A stretch of 64,000 nucleotides of DNA from Rotaria sordida (taxonomy: Eukaryota > Rotifera > Eurotatoria > Philodinida > Philodinidae), in assembly GCA_905250125.1 (NCBI GenBank), contig CAJNOL010000036.1:182929-246928 (forward strand), in the 5' to 3' direction. Positions 25,084-37,879 of this stretch are shown here, one piece after another. Made by a program: the position numbers and the translations under genes. Numbering within the stretch: position 1 is the stretch's first letter; each line of letters begins with the position of its first letter. A model generated the notes under the pieces. The model was not told where the DNA came from and did not search any database. It was given only the letters and a program-made list of their open reading frames with translations.

Positions 25084-26627
25084 TAGTGGCGTAACCAGGA
25101 AATATTGGTAGAGGGGGCTCAGCCCCCAGCTCTTTTGAAGTAAACAGGTGTCCCACAGCGGAGGGTTGTGGGGGGGGGGGGTGACCCCCAATCTTGGAAT
25201 ATTTTTCTTTTTTTCATGGCAAAATTGACGTTTTTTTCGGTTTTTGTGCTCAACAATTTGCAAAAAAAAGGCTTGTATTTCCCCAAAGTTCGGTCATCTT
25301 TAGAAAATTTTTTTAACGACTTTCTATATTATCGACCCCTCTCCCCCCAATTTTCCCGACTTCGGGACATCCCTGAAAGCAAAATATGGTAACTTGAGTT
25401 CTACTGAAACAATACATGAAGACAATATAGAAGTTCAAATATTTAATCCTTTATTATGAAAAATAAATAAATTGAACATCAGAATGAATACAACTATCGC
25501 AGCATAATTCTACTATTTTTATGACTAATTGAAAACTGATCAATAACTTGTTCGAAATTCATTTGAAAATCACGTTCAATCGACAAAATACAAAGATCAC
25601 TTAATCTTTCATCAGCTATTCTATTTCTTATACATGTTTTGATGAACTTCATTTTTTAAAAAACATGTATGTTTTTAAAGATACTGCCTTCTCTGCTCTT
25701 ACACTAATTCTTACATATTTTTTTATTATAAGTGTGAAAAGGTTCAAAGAGCAAGCGAATATTCACTCTCTTGCTCTTCTCTATTAGAGAGAAGCAAAAT
25801 ATACAATACTTCATCCTCCAAATGCAGTGGCACAACCAGGATCTTTAGACCAATGGGCAAACCTCCATTGTATTGAAAAACAACGATGGGCAAAATGGGC
25901 AAAATTTTTATCGACAGGGCAGAACTTTTTCAACCTAATGAAGTACTAATAACTTAAAAAAGAGATAAAAATGAAAATGAGATTATTTTATTAATACAAA
26001 AAAGGAACAGGTGTTTTTATTGACAAAAAAAATGACATGAGATCCTTTTAATCAAATGTACATGAAACTCAGATTTTAAGTCTGAGTCAGATGTGTTCTA
26101 GTGTATTTTAATGTTTCTTTCTGCGAAGAAAAATTACCACTGAATAACCTATTAGTGTTAGGTCGCTTTTTTCATTTAACATACGATAGTATTGGTGTGT
26201 TTTACAACAGAACCACAAAATTGCAAATGCACAATTGTATATATGTATATTTGTTCTTTTCTTTTTTCTCTTTTGCCTTTGCTTATAATATATTATCCTA
26301 GGAGAAGAAACATGGTGACCCACTGAACAAGCTAGGCTATAGTTCGTTTGCCGTTATACCAGTCTTATAAGAAGAGACAAAAGCAAAAAGTAAAGAAAAA
26401 AAATATTTACGTTTGTGAACAAGTAAAATTTCAATGGGCGAAAACTTACTAGTAAAATTTTCAATGGGCAATTGCCCCTTTGCCAACCCCCTAGTTACGC
26501 CACTGTTCAGATAATAAAAATTTAACTTATTAAAATTGACAATAGAAATTTTCGCGGAGGGAGCTCAGCTCTTCGTAGGGGGGGGGGGGGCTGAGCTCCC
26601 TCTAGCCTCCCTCTGGTTACGCCACTA
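25084..26627. mobile_element. Non-autonomous hAT element with 8-bp target duplication
   Basis: The terminal inverted repeat TAGTGGCGTAACCAG is at 25084 and its complement CTGGTTACGCCACTA ends at 26627. The directly repeated 8-mer GTCATGGC lies at 25076-25083 and 26628-26635. An 8-bp duplication and a (C/T)AGTGGCG terminus are established hAT hallmarks. Both ends also share ggctcagc / gctgagct and G-rich blocks. No transposase remains. The insertion sits exactly on the ATG of the LINE ORF1. Confidence 0.9.
25825..26505. mobile_element. Second hAT-like element nested inside the first
   Basis: CAGTGGCACAACCAGG at 25825 and its diverged complement CTAGTTACGCCACTG ending at 26505 form a second pair of hAT-type ends. 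Paired tgggcaa / ttgccca sequence lies just inside. The flanking octamers (tccaaatg and ttcagata) agree at only 5 of 8 positions, so the duplication is eroded or the boundaries are slightly off. Confidence 0.6.
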
Positions 26628-28954
26628 GTCATGGCGGCCAATTATCACAATCCACAGAATCAGCTCACTCATCATAAACCGAGTCATAATTCTCGTCATG
26701 ATTCAACAGCTCAAATGGTCAGTAATTCGCTAAATTTAGTCAATGATTACATTTATGATCCAACTACTCATATTCATTATCATGCTAAGCAGAATTCTTT
26801 CACAAAATAATATCCGAGCACCATCATCTCCAATTAATATTCAATCTATTGATTCACCTGCAAGATCCATCAGACGTTTACGTTCTCATGATCTTGATGA
26901 AGATTTTACAACGGTGGCGTATAAGGAAAAAAACTAATAATAATTTGATGTATAACAAGAATCAGCTAAGCCAGGTGCATCAACAGCCTGTTCCTGTTAA
27001 CAACAACAATATTCAATCTTCATATCATCCATACAACCACCGTATCATAACTAATTCTAATTTGATGCTCCAAAAAGTACCACATGATTCCTTCCAACAA
27101 CATCTTGATATTTCCATTGCTGCAACACGTTATACTCAAATTAGATTCCAGTTTTCATCGTTTATAATTTGTTTTTCAGCTGGAAATCTCAAAAACAAAC
27201 AAGCTGCTGAAGAAATCTCCTTATTCTTTAAAAATCAACATCAAACCGATATCTTATTTTCTAATTATAGATTATCAACTTTCAAATGCTCCTCAATGAA
27301 TATGATATTTTGTTGTTTGCCTAAGATCCTAAATCATTTACAAGTTTACTAGATAAAGAGCAATGACCACCACAAATCGGATCTCAATATTATACATTTC
27401 CTTCGTCACCTTCTATTCCACTTCAATTATCATTGATTATAAAACATGCTGGTTTTTACATTGATATAGATGATTTTACTTGGCAGTTAAAAGCAAAATT
27501 TTCGAAAATTAAGAATGTTATTTGATTAAAAAACAAATTCCAGCAAACCATTAAAACTGTTAAAATTGAATTTTTGTCTACATTTTCTCGTGATTACATC
27601 TTAGCTGCTGGAAAGATTAATATTAACTATAGATTGCATGATATAGAAGGATATATTGCTGCTGCGAGAGTTCTCATCTGTAGTAAATGCTGTGGCATTG
27701 ACCATTTTAAACGCCAATGTACCCAATCCAATGAAACATGTAAAACCTGTGAATAATCATTCCCGGATTTAAAACAACGTTTATGCTCGAATCAACCTAA
27801 ATGCATTCATTGTGGTGGAGAGTACTTTTCTAATGTGGTTAGCTGCCCGTTGGTGGAACAATTTCGTGCTGTATTAACTAAAAAAACTGTTGTTCACAAA
27901 CTACAATTCAACATCAACATCTGACAATTTTGAATATGATCCTGTTCAATTTCCTCAATTAAATCCTGCCTAAAATTTATCAATAATCGGCTCAAACTAC
28001 AAGATTTTATCTAAACTCGATAACTGGTTATTAACATGGAAAAAGTGAACGATAATATTTCTAAATTAGTTATATGCAACGAAAAATTCGCGAAATTTAT
28101 TAATGATAAAACTGATAACGATAAAATTATTCAACAAGATATTGATTTACTAAAATATAATGATATAGCTTTAGAAGCTAATCAAGTTTAACATGATTTA
28201 AAATTGAAAAGACATGAAAATTTTTAGTTAAATTATTTATGCCCATGCTGGCTGAAATGTCCAAATTTATTTTATCACTTAATCACGATCAACATGGTCG
28301 TTCTTTTGATCCTCGTCTTAAGACGAATTTCGAGACAATTCGTACACAACTGGAATTAGTCTTGGAAAGTAAAAACTTTCCATGACTCTTTCTTCTTTTG
28401 CTACTCCTTTTATCTCCTGTACTTCTCAAACACTACTGTCTAATAGAGATAATTTTCTATGTAAGGCGCATTCGTGTCTTTCTGATATTGATTTTTCTCT
28501 GCTAATGAAATTCTATGTGATCAGAAAAGTTGCCCTTTATTATCGTTGTGTTTTTCTGAATGGTAGTACTATCTTCCTAGAGAATCTTCTGTTAAAAATT
28601 CTCTTCATATCCTATTTTTAATGTGCGTGGTCTTGATTTACATCTTCAAGAAGTTGTATTACTTACTGCTTCGTTCAATTTTGATATACTTATTCTTCTT
28701 AAAACTGATCTAATAGATTTCTCTTTCTGCAGTCAAATCTTCTCTAATTTCAGTATCTATTATCAAAAGGGTGAAAATAGCAATGGCGAAGTACTAATGA
28801 TAGTTAGGAAGTCACTAAAGTCAGAAAGAATCTGTTGCTCCATTCCGAAAATTTGCGCTCGCTGATATTTCTACCAATGAGGATAAATTGAGGATCATTG
28901 GTATCTATGCATCGAAAAGTCGAAGTTCAAACTAGGATGATATTTCACAATCAC

Positions 28955-29518
28955 ACTAAGTTAAAATGTGTCGCATATGTCGTGGTTTACGATACAATGC
29001 ACGACACATTAAAGCATGACATGTGGTGCTTGTTGCGACACATTTTGTTAAGCGAGAGCACGACACATTTCGTACGACACATGCGGCACATTTTTTATTG
29101 GTTCTTCTGAAAACGCATACTATACATTTTTTTCAATTTAATTCCATTATAATTATTTCTGTTCTGAAAACTCAAGCAGGTTACATCTTAAGATCTTTTC
29201 AGCCTCGAGTTGGTCTGATCTCTGTCAGACCGGTTCAGGGTAGTCCTCTCTCGAATATTGATTGAGAGTGGCATTTTCTCGACTAATAAATTATCGAAAA
29301 ATAATCTTTAAAAAAATTATTGTGGAAATATTTATCTTTCTTACATTCACCCGTGTTGCTTATATATGGCTGTTCGTGCATAACAAAAACGGTGAATGAA
29401 TAGTGAACAAACAGAAAGCGACAAATTCGTATACAACACATTCTAAGCACGACACATTGCTATGCTGGAATGCATGACACAATAACTAACGACATATAAA
29501 TGCGACACATTTTATGTT
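28955..29518. mobile_element. Inverted-repeat element made of CGACACATT-rich ends, inside the LINE endonuclease
   Basis: Left end aaaatgtgtcgcatatgtcgt at about 28970 and right end acgacatataaatgcgacacatttt at about 29489 are inverted. Inside, both ends hold several copies of the word cgacacatt and relatives. The flanking LINE reading resumes directly after it (FIKPKCAIYGDFNI), so this is an insertion. Superfamily unknown. Confidence 0.65.
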
Positions 29519-30300
29519 AGAGTGGTTCATTAAACCGAAGTGTGCGATTTATGGAGATTTCAACATTGATTTAAGAAAAGATAATTACAGAGCTGAAGCA
29601 CTATTAGCCTGTGCTGATGCCCACTTTCTAGCACTCCTTAGACCTGATTCATTTACTTCTCTTAGATCAGATCGAATAATAGATTTTCTCTCTGTAGTGT
29701 ATATACCATTTATATTCAGTCTTATAATGGAAATAGCACTAGTGATTACAGATCTTTACTCTCCTTAATTCCATTTAAAAATTCTGAAAATATTCTGGGT
29801 CGTTATATTCATTAGAAAGTATTTTTTTATTTTCTGACTACGCTTACAGTTTCTGAGGAGCTAGTTGGAGTCTTAACAACCTAGACAAGGTGTAAAATGA
29901 TTCTATTACTTTTCGCTCTCTTCTCCTTACCCGGTTTACTAAATTTTTTCCTCTCAAAAAGTATAGAATAGCGATTTCAAAGGAATTACGATCATTTTTA
30001 TCTTATATTCGTGCTCTCTCATTTAGACCAATCAGATCGCGAGACTCAAACTTACAGGATATTGTTCATGATCTGAGAAAGATTGCTAAAAAAGAATTAA
30101 AAAGTTTCGTTTATTCTCAGCTAAATTCTACATTAGCAATTCGTCACACCTTCTCTTCTATATCTGTTTCCTTTTAGCCGAAAATTAAGAGATTTTTTAA
30201 ACCTCCTTCGGTATCCTTAAGCGAGTTTATCCTGTCAAATGGCAACATTATCAAAGATCCAGTGGGCATGTCAAATACTCTTACCGCTGTAATAGGCTTG

Positions 30301-33300
30301 AGATAAGCCTTAATAAAATCATACAAGTTGTATTTTGTAAAATAACATTTCTCGTATCAGTTTTGGTTTGGATTGATCTAAATAAATAGAATATGATTGT
30401 TTTTAAAGTGATATTTACATTTTAACTAATCTTACTATTCAATTCAATAAAACAAAAATATAATTTAAATTGAAAATAATACTTACCGTCAAAATCATTG
30501 TTGAAATGAATCTAAAAATAAAGAACTGATGCCTTTGAGTTGATAGTTACCTTTGTAATTGTTTCTTACGATTGATTTAATAAAAAAAAATTTTTATGAA
30601 ATATCACATATCCTTGCAGTTATTGTTGAGCTTGATCTAAATGAAAAGGATATGATTTAAGTTTTGAAAGTTCTACCTACCATTGTTGTTTAAGAGATTT
30701 ATCTAAATGAAAACAATACACTTTATTTCCTAAACTAACCAGAGTAATTTGCAAGATCATATAAGAACTTACTGTATGCTCTTTCACGGTGAGAACAAAA
30801 GCATATATGATTGTTTTTCCAAGGTTTTTCACAACGTTGCATACTTGATTTTCTTCCTATCTTCGGCTTCTATCATTTGGTTTTCTGAAGAAAGTCTTTT
30901 ATCTTTACTCGCATATGTTTATTTATTTATAAAAATTACCAAAACTAAATGAAAACACAAACATGTCGTGAAAAAAAACATTAGACAAAATGACTTTTAT
31001 TGAATTTGATTGTTAAAGTGGTCTAAAAAAAGAAAGAAAAATCAACAATGTAAACAAAAGAAAAGCTGCTCTTACATAATCAAATTGATTGTATTAACTG
31101 TAGAGTGATTTTTTAGCAGATCAACATCACTACATAGAAGATCTATTTTCAATTCTAAATAAAGTAGCGTCTAAATATTTATTTAAATGCACAAAACTAT
31201 TTATATAAATGAGATCTAAAATTATGATCTTATACAATGATATGAGACCTTACAAGACTCAGACCATCACTAGACTTTGGGAACATTTTGTAGTAAGAAT
31301 GATATAAGTTTTTTCCACTTGGGAAGCCATTCGTGACTTGAATCAAATTCAGAGACCACAGCAACGTATGTCGCAAAAGCTGGATAATAGGTAGAAAAGT
31401 TTTTACGAAAAATCAGGAAATGTAAAATTTATTCTGATACTACTTTTCACCATCAAATCTGTATACAAGTGGATGACGTAATCATGGTAGTTAAAATTAA
31501 AATGTAGATTGCTGAGATCAGAGATGTGTACCTCCATGCGGAGGGTGGAGTAGCCGCGCTCAAATTACACGAGCTGTTAAACTCTGCTATTATGGATTTT
31601 TTAACAAAGAATGTACATCAAACGCTGAAAAGCTGAGAGAAGCAATTTAATCATTGACAGACTCATTCATTATGATATAGCGTCAGTTTTATTATCGCGT
31701 TTTGATACTCATTTGTTATAAATAAAATCTTAATCAAATGTTGATTAAGTATTATTCTCAGAACATATCGATTCAAATTAGAATTCAGTCAATTTAATTG
31801 TGACGAGCATAATATTTATATTCACTTTCAACTTGAACTTATACAAATTTAACTACGAAATAAGTTACAATAGAAACGTGTACCCTATAATTATATATAC
31901 AACGGGTGACCCATAAAGAATGATCCACATTTGTTCTGTCTTTTTGAGGATCTTAGAAAGTTTCTGGCAAAATCATTCCTAAACAAAAAAAGATAGAAAA
32001 TTTTCTGCTCTACAAGAATGTAAGTTTGTTGACCGAAAAAAAAAACATTGTTTTTCATATGTAAATGAAAATGAAACCAAAAATGATACAAAAATCAATT
32101 CTGTATTCTGTGATATCTTTTTCGAATTTTTTTCATCTCGATCACATTTGTTTAATTAAAATCTTTTTCTAGTCGAATGTATTTGTGAACACAATTTGCA
32201 TTCTACAATAAATAGTACGAATTGAGAATTTTTATTTGTTTTGAACTTCATCAATTAGAAAAAGAATTTACCAGAAATTAAAATTTCCATTGATATCTAT
32301 TTTTAATGTGGTCTAGGGTGATCTACGAAGTAAAAATCTTTTCATTTTTTGTTTAATGTAAGCTCTGATAAAGTTCTTCAGGCATATATCTTCATTTAAT
32401 ATTATGTTTAACATAGACTACATATTTTCTTTCGAAACTAAAAAATCATTTCGTCAGTTGATGACATGAATTCGTTTTCTTACTTTATCAGAAATGTTAT
32501 TCATGTAAGTCAAATATTTTCTATGAATTCAATTTTTTCAACTTAATAATTCACTTTGAACGATAGAGTCAATTTTGTAGAACAATTTCAACCACCAATA
32601 CATGGTTGCTATTGATAAAACGGCCATGAAACGTCTTTAAACTGAATGATTACAATCAGTTTGATTGTTTACAGGAACAGTACTAATTTTTATATATCTT
32701 TCCATTTAGTTTGTTTGCATATGAAGACACACTTTTTTTTTGATCAACTGACTTTATATTCTTCTAGAGCCGAAAATTTGCTATCTTTTATGTTTACGAA
32801 TGATTTTGCTAGAAACTTTCTATAGTCTTCAAAAAAGCAGAATAAAAATGATTCATTCTTTATGCATCACTCGTTATATGTTTGATTATATCTTGCTTAA
32901 AAAATTCTATTGCGGTATTTTCAACTCTATATTATTGTTCATATGTAAATGCTCGAAAATAAAATACTATTTCCAAGAAATATTGTATGGCAACAAAATA
33001 TGAAAAAAAAAATTAGCGAAAAATAATTTCTCCAGTTATCCTTAGACGCAACTGCTCCGCTCCGCTTTGTTTTTAGGCACGATGTGCATCTCTATCTACT
33101 AATACTAAGCTAACTGCTTTAAAAACTCAATTATTTGAAAATTATCTTTCTTTTTTTTGTTGAACATACTCAACAAACATTTTTATATAAATTTTGACAC
33201 ATAAACTGGTTATAACAAAAAACATGCGTCATAATCGTATAGATATAGTCTCACAGGGATAAATTATGAAATATCCGAAAAAACTTAGAATCATCAGTCA

Positions 33301-36242
33301 AAAACAGAAAAATCAGGATATTTCTAAAAAAATCAGGAAATGACTACCGCTGTGAAGCCTGAAAGTCAAATCAAATCATCATCTAATCAAAAGAAAATCT
33401 GGATCAAGTAAAGCCATTTTTGACTTGACATGATTCAAGTCAAAATAACTTGCCAATCTCTGAAAAGTAATCCACAATCAGTGTTAAACATTTTTCTTAG
33501 AAAGAGAGAGAAAAAAAATTTAACATGTATAATCTTAACTGCATTGAGTTTCAAATAGTCGAATATATATTTGTTCATATATATAGACTCTTATACTTCC
33601 GTTAATATCTTACTTTGCTCTCTCAAAAATCAATGATCAAAAGTTCAGTTACCTGTTTTTTTATCTCATTCAATAATGAAAAGAGTTATCGTATTTTACT
33701 ATATCATTACTAAGAAAACATTTTAAAAAAACATCATTACATATGTTGAAGATCCTTCGAGTTTTCTATCATTATGTATATGTATTTTTTAGTTTGCATT
33801 TAGATGCTAGAAAATATATCAAATACAATGAAAGCACCTTCATCATCAGATTGCTACGAACTGAGTTTTGTCACTGTCTCCACAAGTTTCATTCTAAAAT
33901 TTTTCATCATTATAGAAATACAGGTTTTCGATAGAACTTAAAATTCGCTATGATTTCATATATTTATCTGTTGTCTTACTTTTATGTGTTGAAACATAAA
34001 TTGTGCACAATAAGTACTCTCTGAATTAGCTAGTGCCAAACATCCGAATTTTTTTCTACTTTTCTAGTGGTTTTTGAAAATTATTATTACCTAATATAAG
34101 GATCACTGTGTGCAAAAGTAATTATAGATTCTAATAGTGTGTGAAATTTTCTATTATCTTGCCTTTTGAATGCTTTCGACTTCTAACAATTTCAAAGCTA
34201 AAATTTTCACTAACATCGAACTGCTGTGATTCTAATATTTCTGTAAAACACATTTTCTATCCTTCCCAGTAAATTAAACACTTTTTTCTGTTTAGTATTA
34301 TATAGAAGAACTTCTTTTTCAGATTTTTCCTGGAATAATATGTCTCATACAAAATTTACAGATCAAATATAACTTGTTTTAAAAAATAAAAGTATCGCTT
34401 GAAGTCAGTAACATAATGTAATAGCGTCTGACATTTTTGCGAATATTTCCTCATCAAATCTTATTTAAGTCTTTTTTTAATTTTCTAAACAAATGTTCTT
34501 GCTAATCTGACTAGAAAATGATGAATGGATTGTTATATAAATTATATTAATGCTGCAATTATCAGTTTTTTTTCTAAGAAAAGAATTAACTTTTATTTTA
34601 ATTACTCTCGGAATTATTCAATTTTGTTCTATACTATATTTCACGGAAAAAATATATTTATATGAATTTCATCACACAATAAAAAGATATATATTTTACT
34701 AACTATTAAATCATTACTTGTATACTTACAATTAGAATATACTAAATTTAAAAAGGATTTTTTAGTATTTAACTAAAGAATCATCATTGAAAACAGTTGT
34801 ATGATATAAATTCTAAGAATAAGAGTGAATTTTTAGAATATGTAATGATTGCAATTTTACTTTGTCGAATAAACTTGGAAATCTATCGACATTTTCGATA
34901 TGCAATTATGTTTTTTTGTAGAACAAAAAAAAGAATAAACTTTAACCATCAAGAAGAGAGAAGATTTTTCGAAAATGTTTTTCTTTGACTTATCTATACA
35001 TCTAATGAATATAGTAATATAAGAGTTTGTATAAATACAAGAATTGTTGATAACAAAATAATATAAGAAGAACATGAAATCGAAAGATATATGCTACAAG
35101 ATCTGATGATATTTTCATTTTATGACCAAATATTCAATATAAAGAATAAAATTTACAATCTATTGCATTTATTCTTATATTCACGAACAACAAATTCATG
35201 CATTATTTCAACGTTCAATGGCTTCCTGAACAAGAAAATGCGAACGCAAAGTACTATATCAATTATGTTATATTACGAGAAAAGTATATCTCAAAAGATT
35301 AAATAGTTCCCGAACTGATGTAATATTCTGTTGAAAATTTGATTGAACAGATTGGTTTGAATTTTTTAGTTATATTTGTTGTTGCAACCTCATTTTCATT
35401 TATTATAAACTATGATTTCGTACAATACAATAACTATTTCAAATGAGAAAAAGTACTCAAAAATAACAAATATAGAATTGTGTCTTGTTGGAGTATTTTT
35501 ACTCTTCAATTATTGACAAGATATTTTATGCTTTTTTTGTTCAAGATGTTCTAAAAATACTATCTTTATTAATCTACATTGTGAATCTCTCTTTCTTTCT
35601 GCTTTATACTAGAAGATCAAAGATGTAAAAAAAACTAAAAATACAAAATTCATCTTATTGCAGATGTATAAGAATATTAATGCAGTTTATGGAAACAAAA
35701 TTTTTCTTTCTTTTATCATATACAAAAATGGCAGACGTGCGTCACATCTCTCTATAAAAGATAGGAGTTCTTTTCATCAAAGTGAATTTCATTAATTAAA
35801 ATCTAGTCGTGATATGTGCATTTGAGTAATAACAGTAGTAATTCTGCTGTCAAAACTTATTAATGCTTCGATAAGTACAATAAACATCTATATGTATTGC
35901 AATTAGAAATTTGTTTAAAAATCATATATCAGAAAATACTAGCATCATTTTATTATTGATTGTTTTCAGACATTACCATTAATGTTTTGAATAATGAAAA
36001 CTATTTGCTTTGATTAAAATTTCTTCACATATTCGAAATATGCATTCAAATTTGATAAAGCAATAAATCTACAATTATTTCATTACAAGACAATGTCAAA
36101 GCGCTAGTTTTTTTTGTTCACTAGAATAACAAAGTTCGTATAATAAATACAACGATGTCAGACAATAAAAAAATTAATTTTTATACAGTACGATACATTC
36201 AATGATTAAGTTTTTTTATTCAACAATGATTTGACTACTCTA
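30301..36242. other. About 6 kb AT-rich region, no gene seen
   Basis: At 30350-30720 there are several diverged copies of a unit resembling gatctaaatgaaaaggatatgattt, a degraded tandem repeat. A possible hAT-type end pair is listed separately. Otherwise only low-complexity ORFs occur. Confidence 0.45.
31519..33094. mobile_element. Possible degenerate hAT-like element (end pair)
   Basis: Left cagagatgtgtacctcc followed by gcggaggg...gtagccgcgc, and right gctccgctccgc...cgatgtgcatctcta, are roughly inverted and are GC-rich islands in AT-rich DNA. The agagatgtgca type of end is common in hAT elements. The flanking octamers do not match. No internal transposase was seen. Confidence 0.3.
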
Positions 36243-37409
36243 TTAACTGTTACTGAATGCTTGGTTTTTCTGTTGCCGATGGTTAATTTGTCTAATTGGG
36301 CCAGTGTGTCGCGTCAAAGTTCTAGCATGATGATGATGATGATGATGATGATGAAGATCGTTCTCAGGTTTTTTCCATAATAAAATACATCGATGGTAGA
36401 CACTTAATATTATTAATATCATTTCTCGTCGATATAATTTTGAAGCAGATAAAAATAAATAAAATGACATAAATGGACAAATAAAACGAAGCATATTAGT
36501 AACATATATGATGAATATCATAGTTGATTCTTGTTCATTTGATGGATTGTTATGATTACTTGTAGTTAAAACAACATATAACATAGATATTGTATATGGA
36601 GTACTTGAAATAATATAAGCAAAAACTTGTACAAGTAACATTGCTAAAACATGTTGATCTTTTATTCGTGCATCTCGATTTCTATTTATCGGTTGAATTG
36701 AATTACCAATAATAAATGGATGAATTTGTCGACGTTGTTGTCGTAATTTAAGATTACGAAATATTAATAAAGAAAACAGAAGCATTAAACCAGGTGGTAA
36801 TATACCAATCATAACAATACTATAAATAATTTCATACTGTGCTGCTATTCCGATAAATCCACAAATATTGTTTTCAAAGTTTATCCAAACTGGTATATGA
36901 AGAGGAATAATAAGCCAAATAATAATAATAGAAGGAATCATATATCGACGAGCAATACGTACATTAGAAAATTTTCGAAGATAAGCATTTGTTGAACAGA
37001 GAGCAAACCGATCAAATGATGCCGTGAGAATTAAATAACGAGATATTTGAAGGGCAGCATTCATTATATAACCTTGTATTTTGCACAACAGCACTGTTTC
37101 TTCGAAATGTTGAGCTTCCATAAAGAGTAGTGGTATAATGGTGACATTCAGTGCAATCAAATTAGAAAATGCTGAGACTAAAAAATCTAAAAACAAGTAG
37201 AAAAACAATTATTTCATTTTTTTTTTTGAAAGATGATACTATTACTTACAATTATTGCAGGATGTTGTCCGTAATTTTTTTCGAATAAAAAGTACTACAT
37301 TGAGAGCATTACCAATATTACCAAAAATTAACATAAATGAATAACCATAATATATTAATATTCTTGTAATTGCTGCTAATAACGGATTTGTTTGCAATGA
37401 TACGAGCAT
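36243..37409 (-). CDS. Rhodopsin-type 7TM receptor (FMRFamide-receptor-like), two exons
   Basis: Exons (complement) 37250-37409 and 36243-37186, with a 63-nt GT-AG intron; 367 aa. The first exon supplies TM1 with GNIGNALNVVLFIRKK, the conserved GN of TM1, and the junction restores SCNNYFLVSA, typical of this receptor class. TM3 ends in FDRFALCS, a DRY variant. Cys in LLCKIQG and in NNICGF can form the TM3-ECL2 disulfide. TM7 reads CPFMSFYLFLSASKLYRREM, a PxxxY-type ending followed by basic helix 8. A run of nine His near the C-terminus comes from a trinucleotide (ATG/CAT) repeat at about 36327-36354. It is a plasma-membrane G-protein-coupled receptor; the ligand is not predictable. It differs clearly in sequence and gene structure from the intronless receptor near 8.6 kb. 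Confidence 0.85.
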
Positions 37410-37877
37410 TTTTTATGCTTTATGTATTCTTTTTTCTATGAATAAAAAATAAATGATGAAGACATTTATTGATAGTTAAATTCTCATGTTTTCTTGTTTT
37501 GTATTTCTATTATTATTGTTCATTTAATTTGAAAAATGTCTGAGATTTAGATGCTACAATGAACTATAATCAAAAATAACGGCGAAAACTCTTCTTTTTC
37601 TATAGTTTAAGAAAATAAAAAGTTCTTAATAAAAAACTTTCAATATCAATTTGGCAACAATCTCAATATGAAATGCAAAAAAAATTCTTTTTTGTATTTT
37701 AAACAAAAAAATCCTCATACCATTCCTGCGTCGGCTTGTGAATAATTGATTATGCTTAATGCACATTCTGTGGTGCAGAAGAGTCAACTTTATTTAGAAT
37801 GTCTAATATTGCAGGTAGAGAGAAAATTTTGAGATGGTTGTGATACTTCCTGAACGAGAAGTAATCTAACTCTACTA
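37410..37877. other. Upstream region of the minus-strand GPCR
   Basis: AT-rich, nothing recognised. Confidence 0.4.
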
Positions 37878-37879
37878 TA

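Larger units (their letters stand above)
24990..30300 (+). pseudogene. Decayed non-LTR (LINE) retrotransposon: gag-like ORF1 and AP endonuclease, no reverse transcriptase
   Basis: ORF1 begins with the ATG at 26631 (MAANYHNPQNQ). It runs through frameshifts and stops to CCHC knuckles: CSKC-CGID-H-FKRQ-C at about 27685-27730, then, after an in-frame TAA, CIHCGGEYFSNVVSC at about 27805-27850. An endonuclease follows: a segment starting VRGLDLHLQ near 28623, a GEVLMIVRKS-like block near 28780, and YGDFNIDLRKD near 29546, the conserved GDFN motif of APE-type endonucleases. A linker-like region (PPSVSLSEFILSNG near 30200) ends at about 30300, and no RT domain follows. The 5' boundary is a guess. 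Many stops and two inserted elements make it non-functional. The clade (Jockey/I/CR1-like) is not resolved. Confidence 0.75.

Noticed and set aside
25168-26590. Poly-G runs near 25168 and 26578 as regulatory quadruplexes
   Set aside because: They are matching parts of the two ends of the hAT element, so repeat origin explains them.
31895-31925. Mariner-like end cgggtgaccca near 31898
   Set aside because: Resembles the 40.02-kb MITE end, but no inverted partner was found at a plausible distance.
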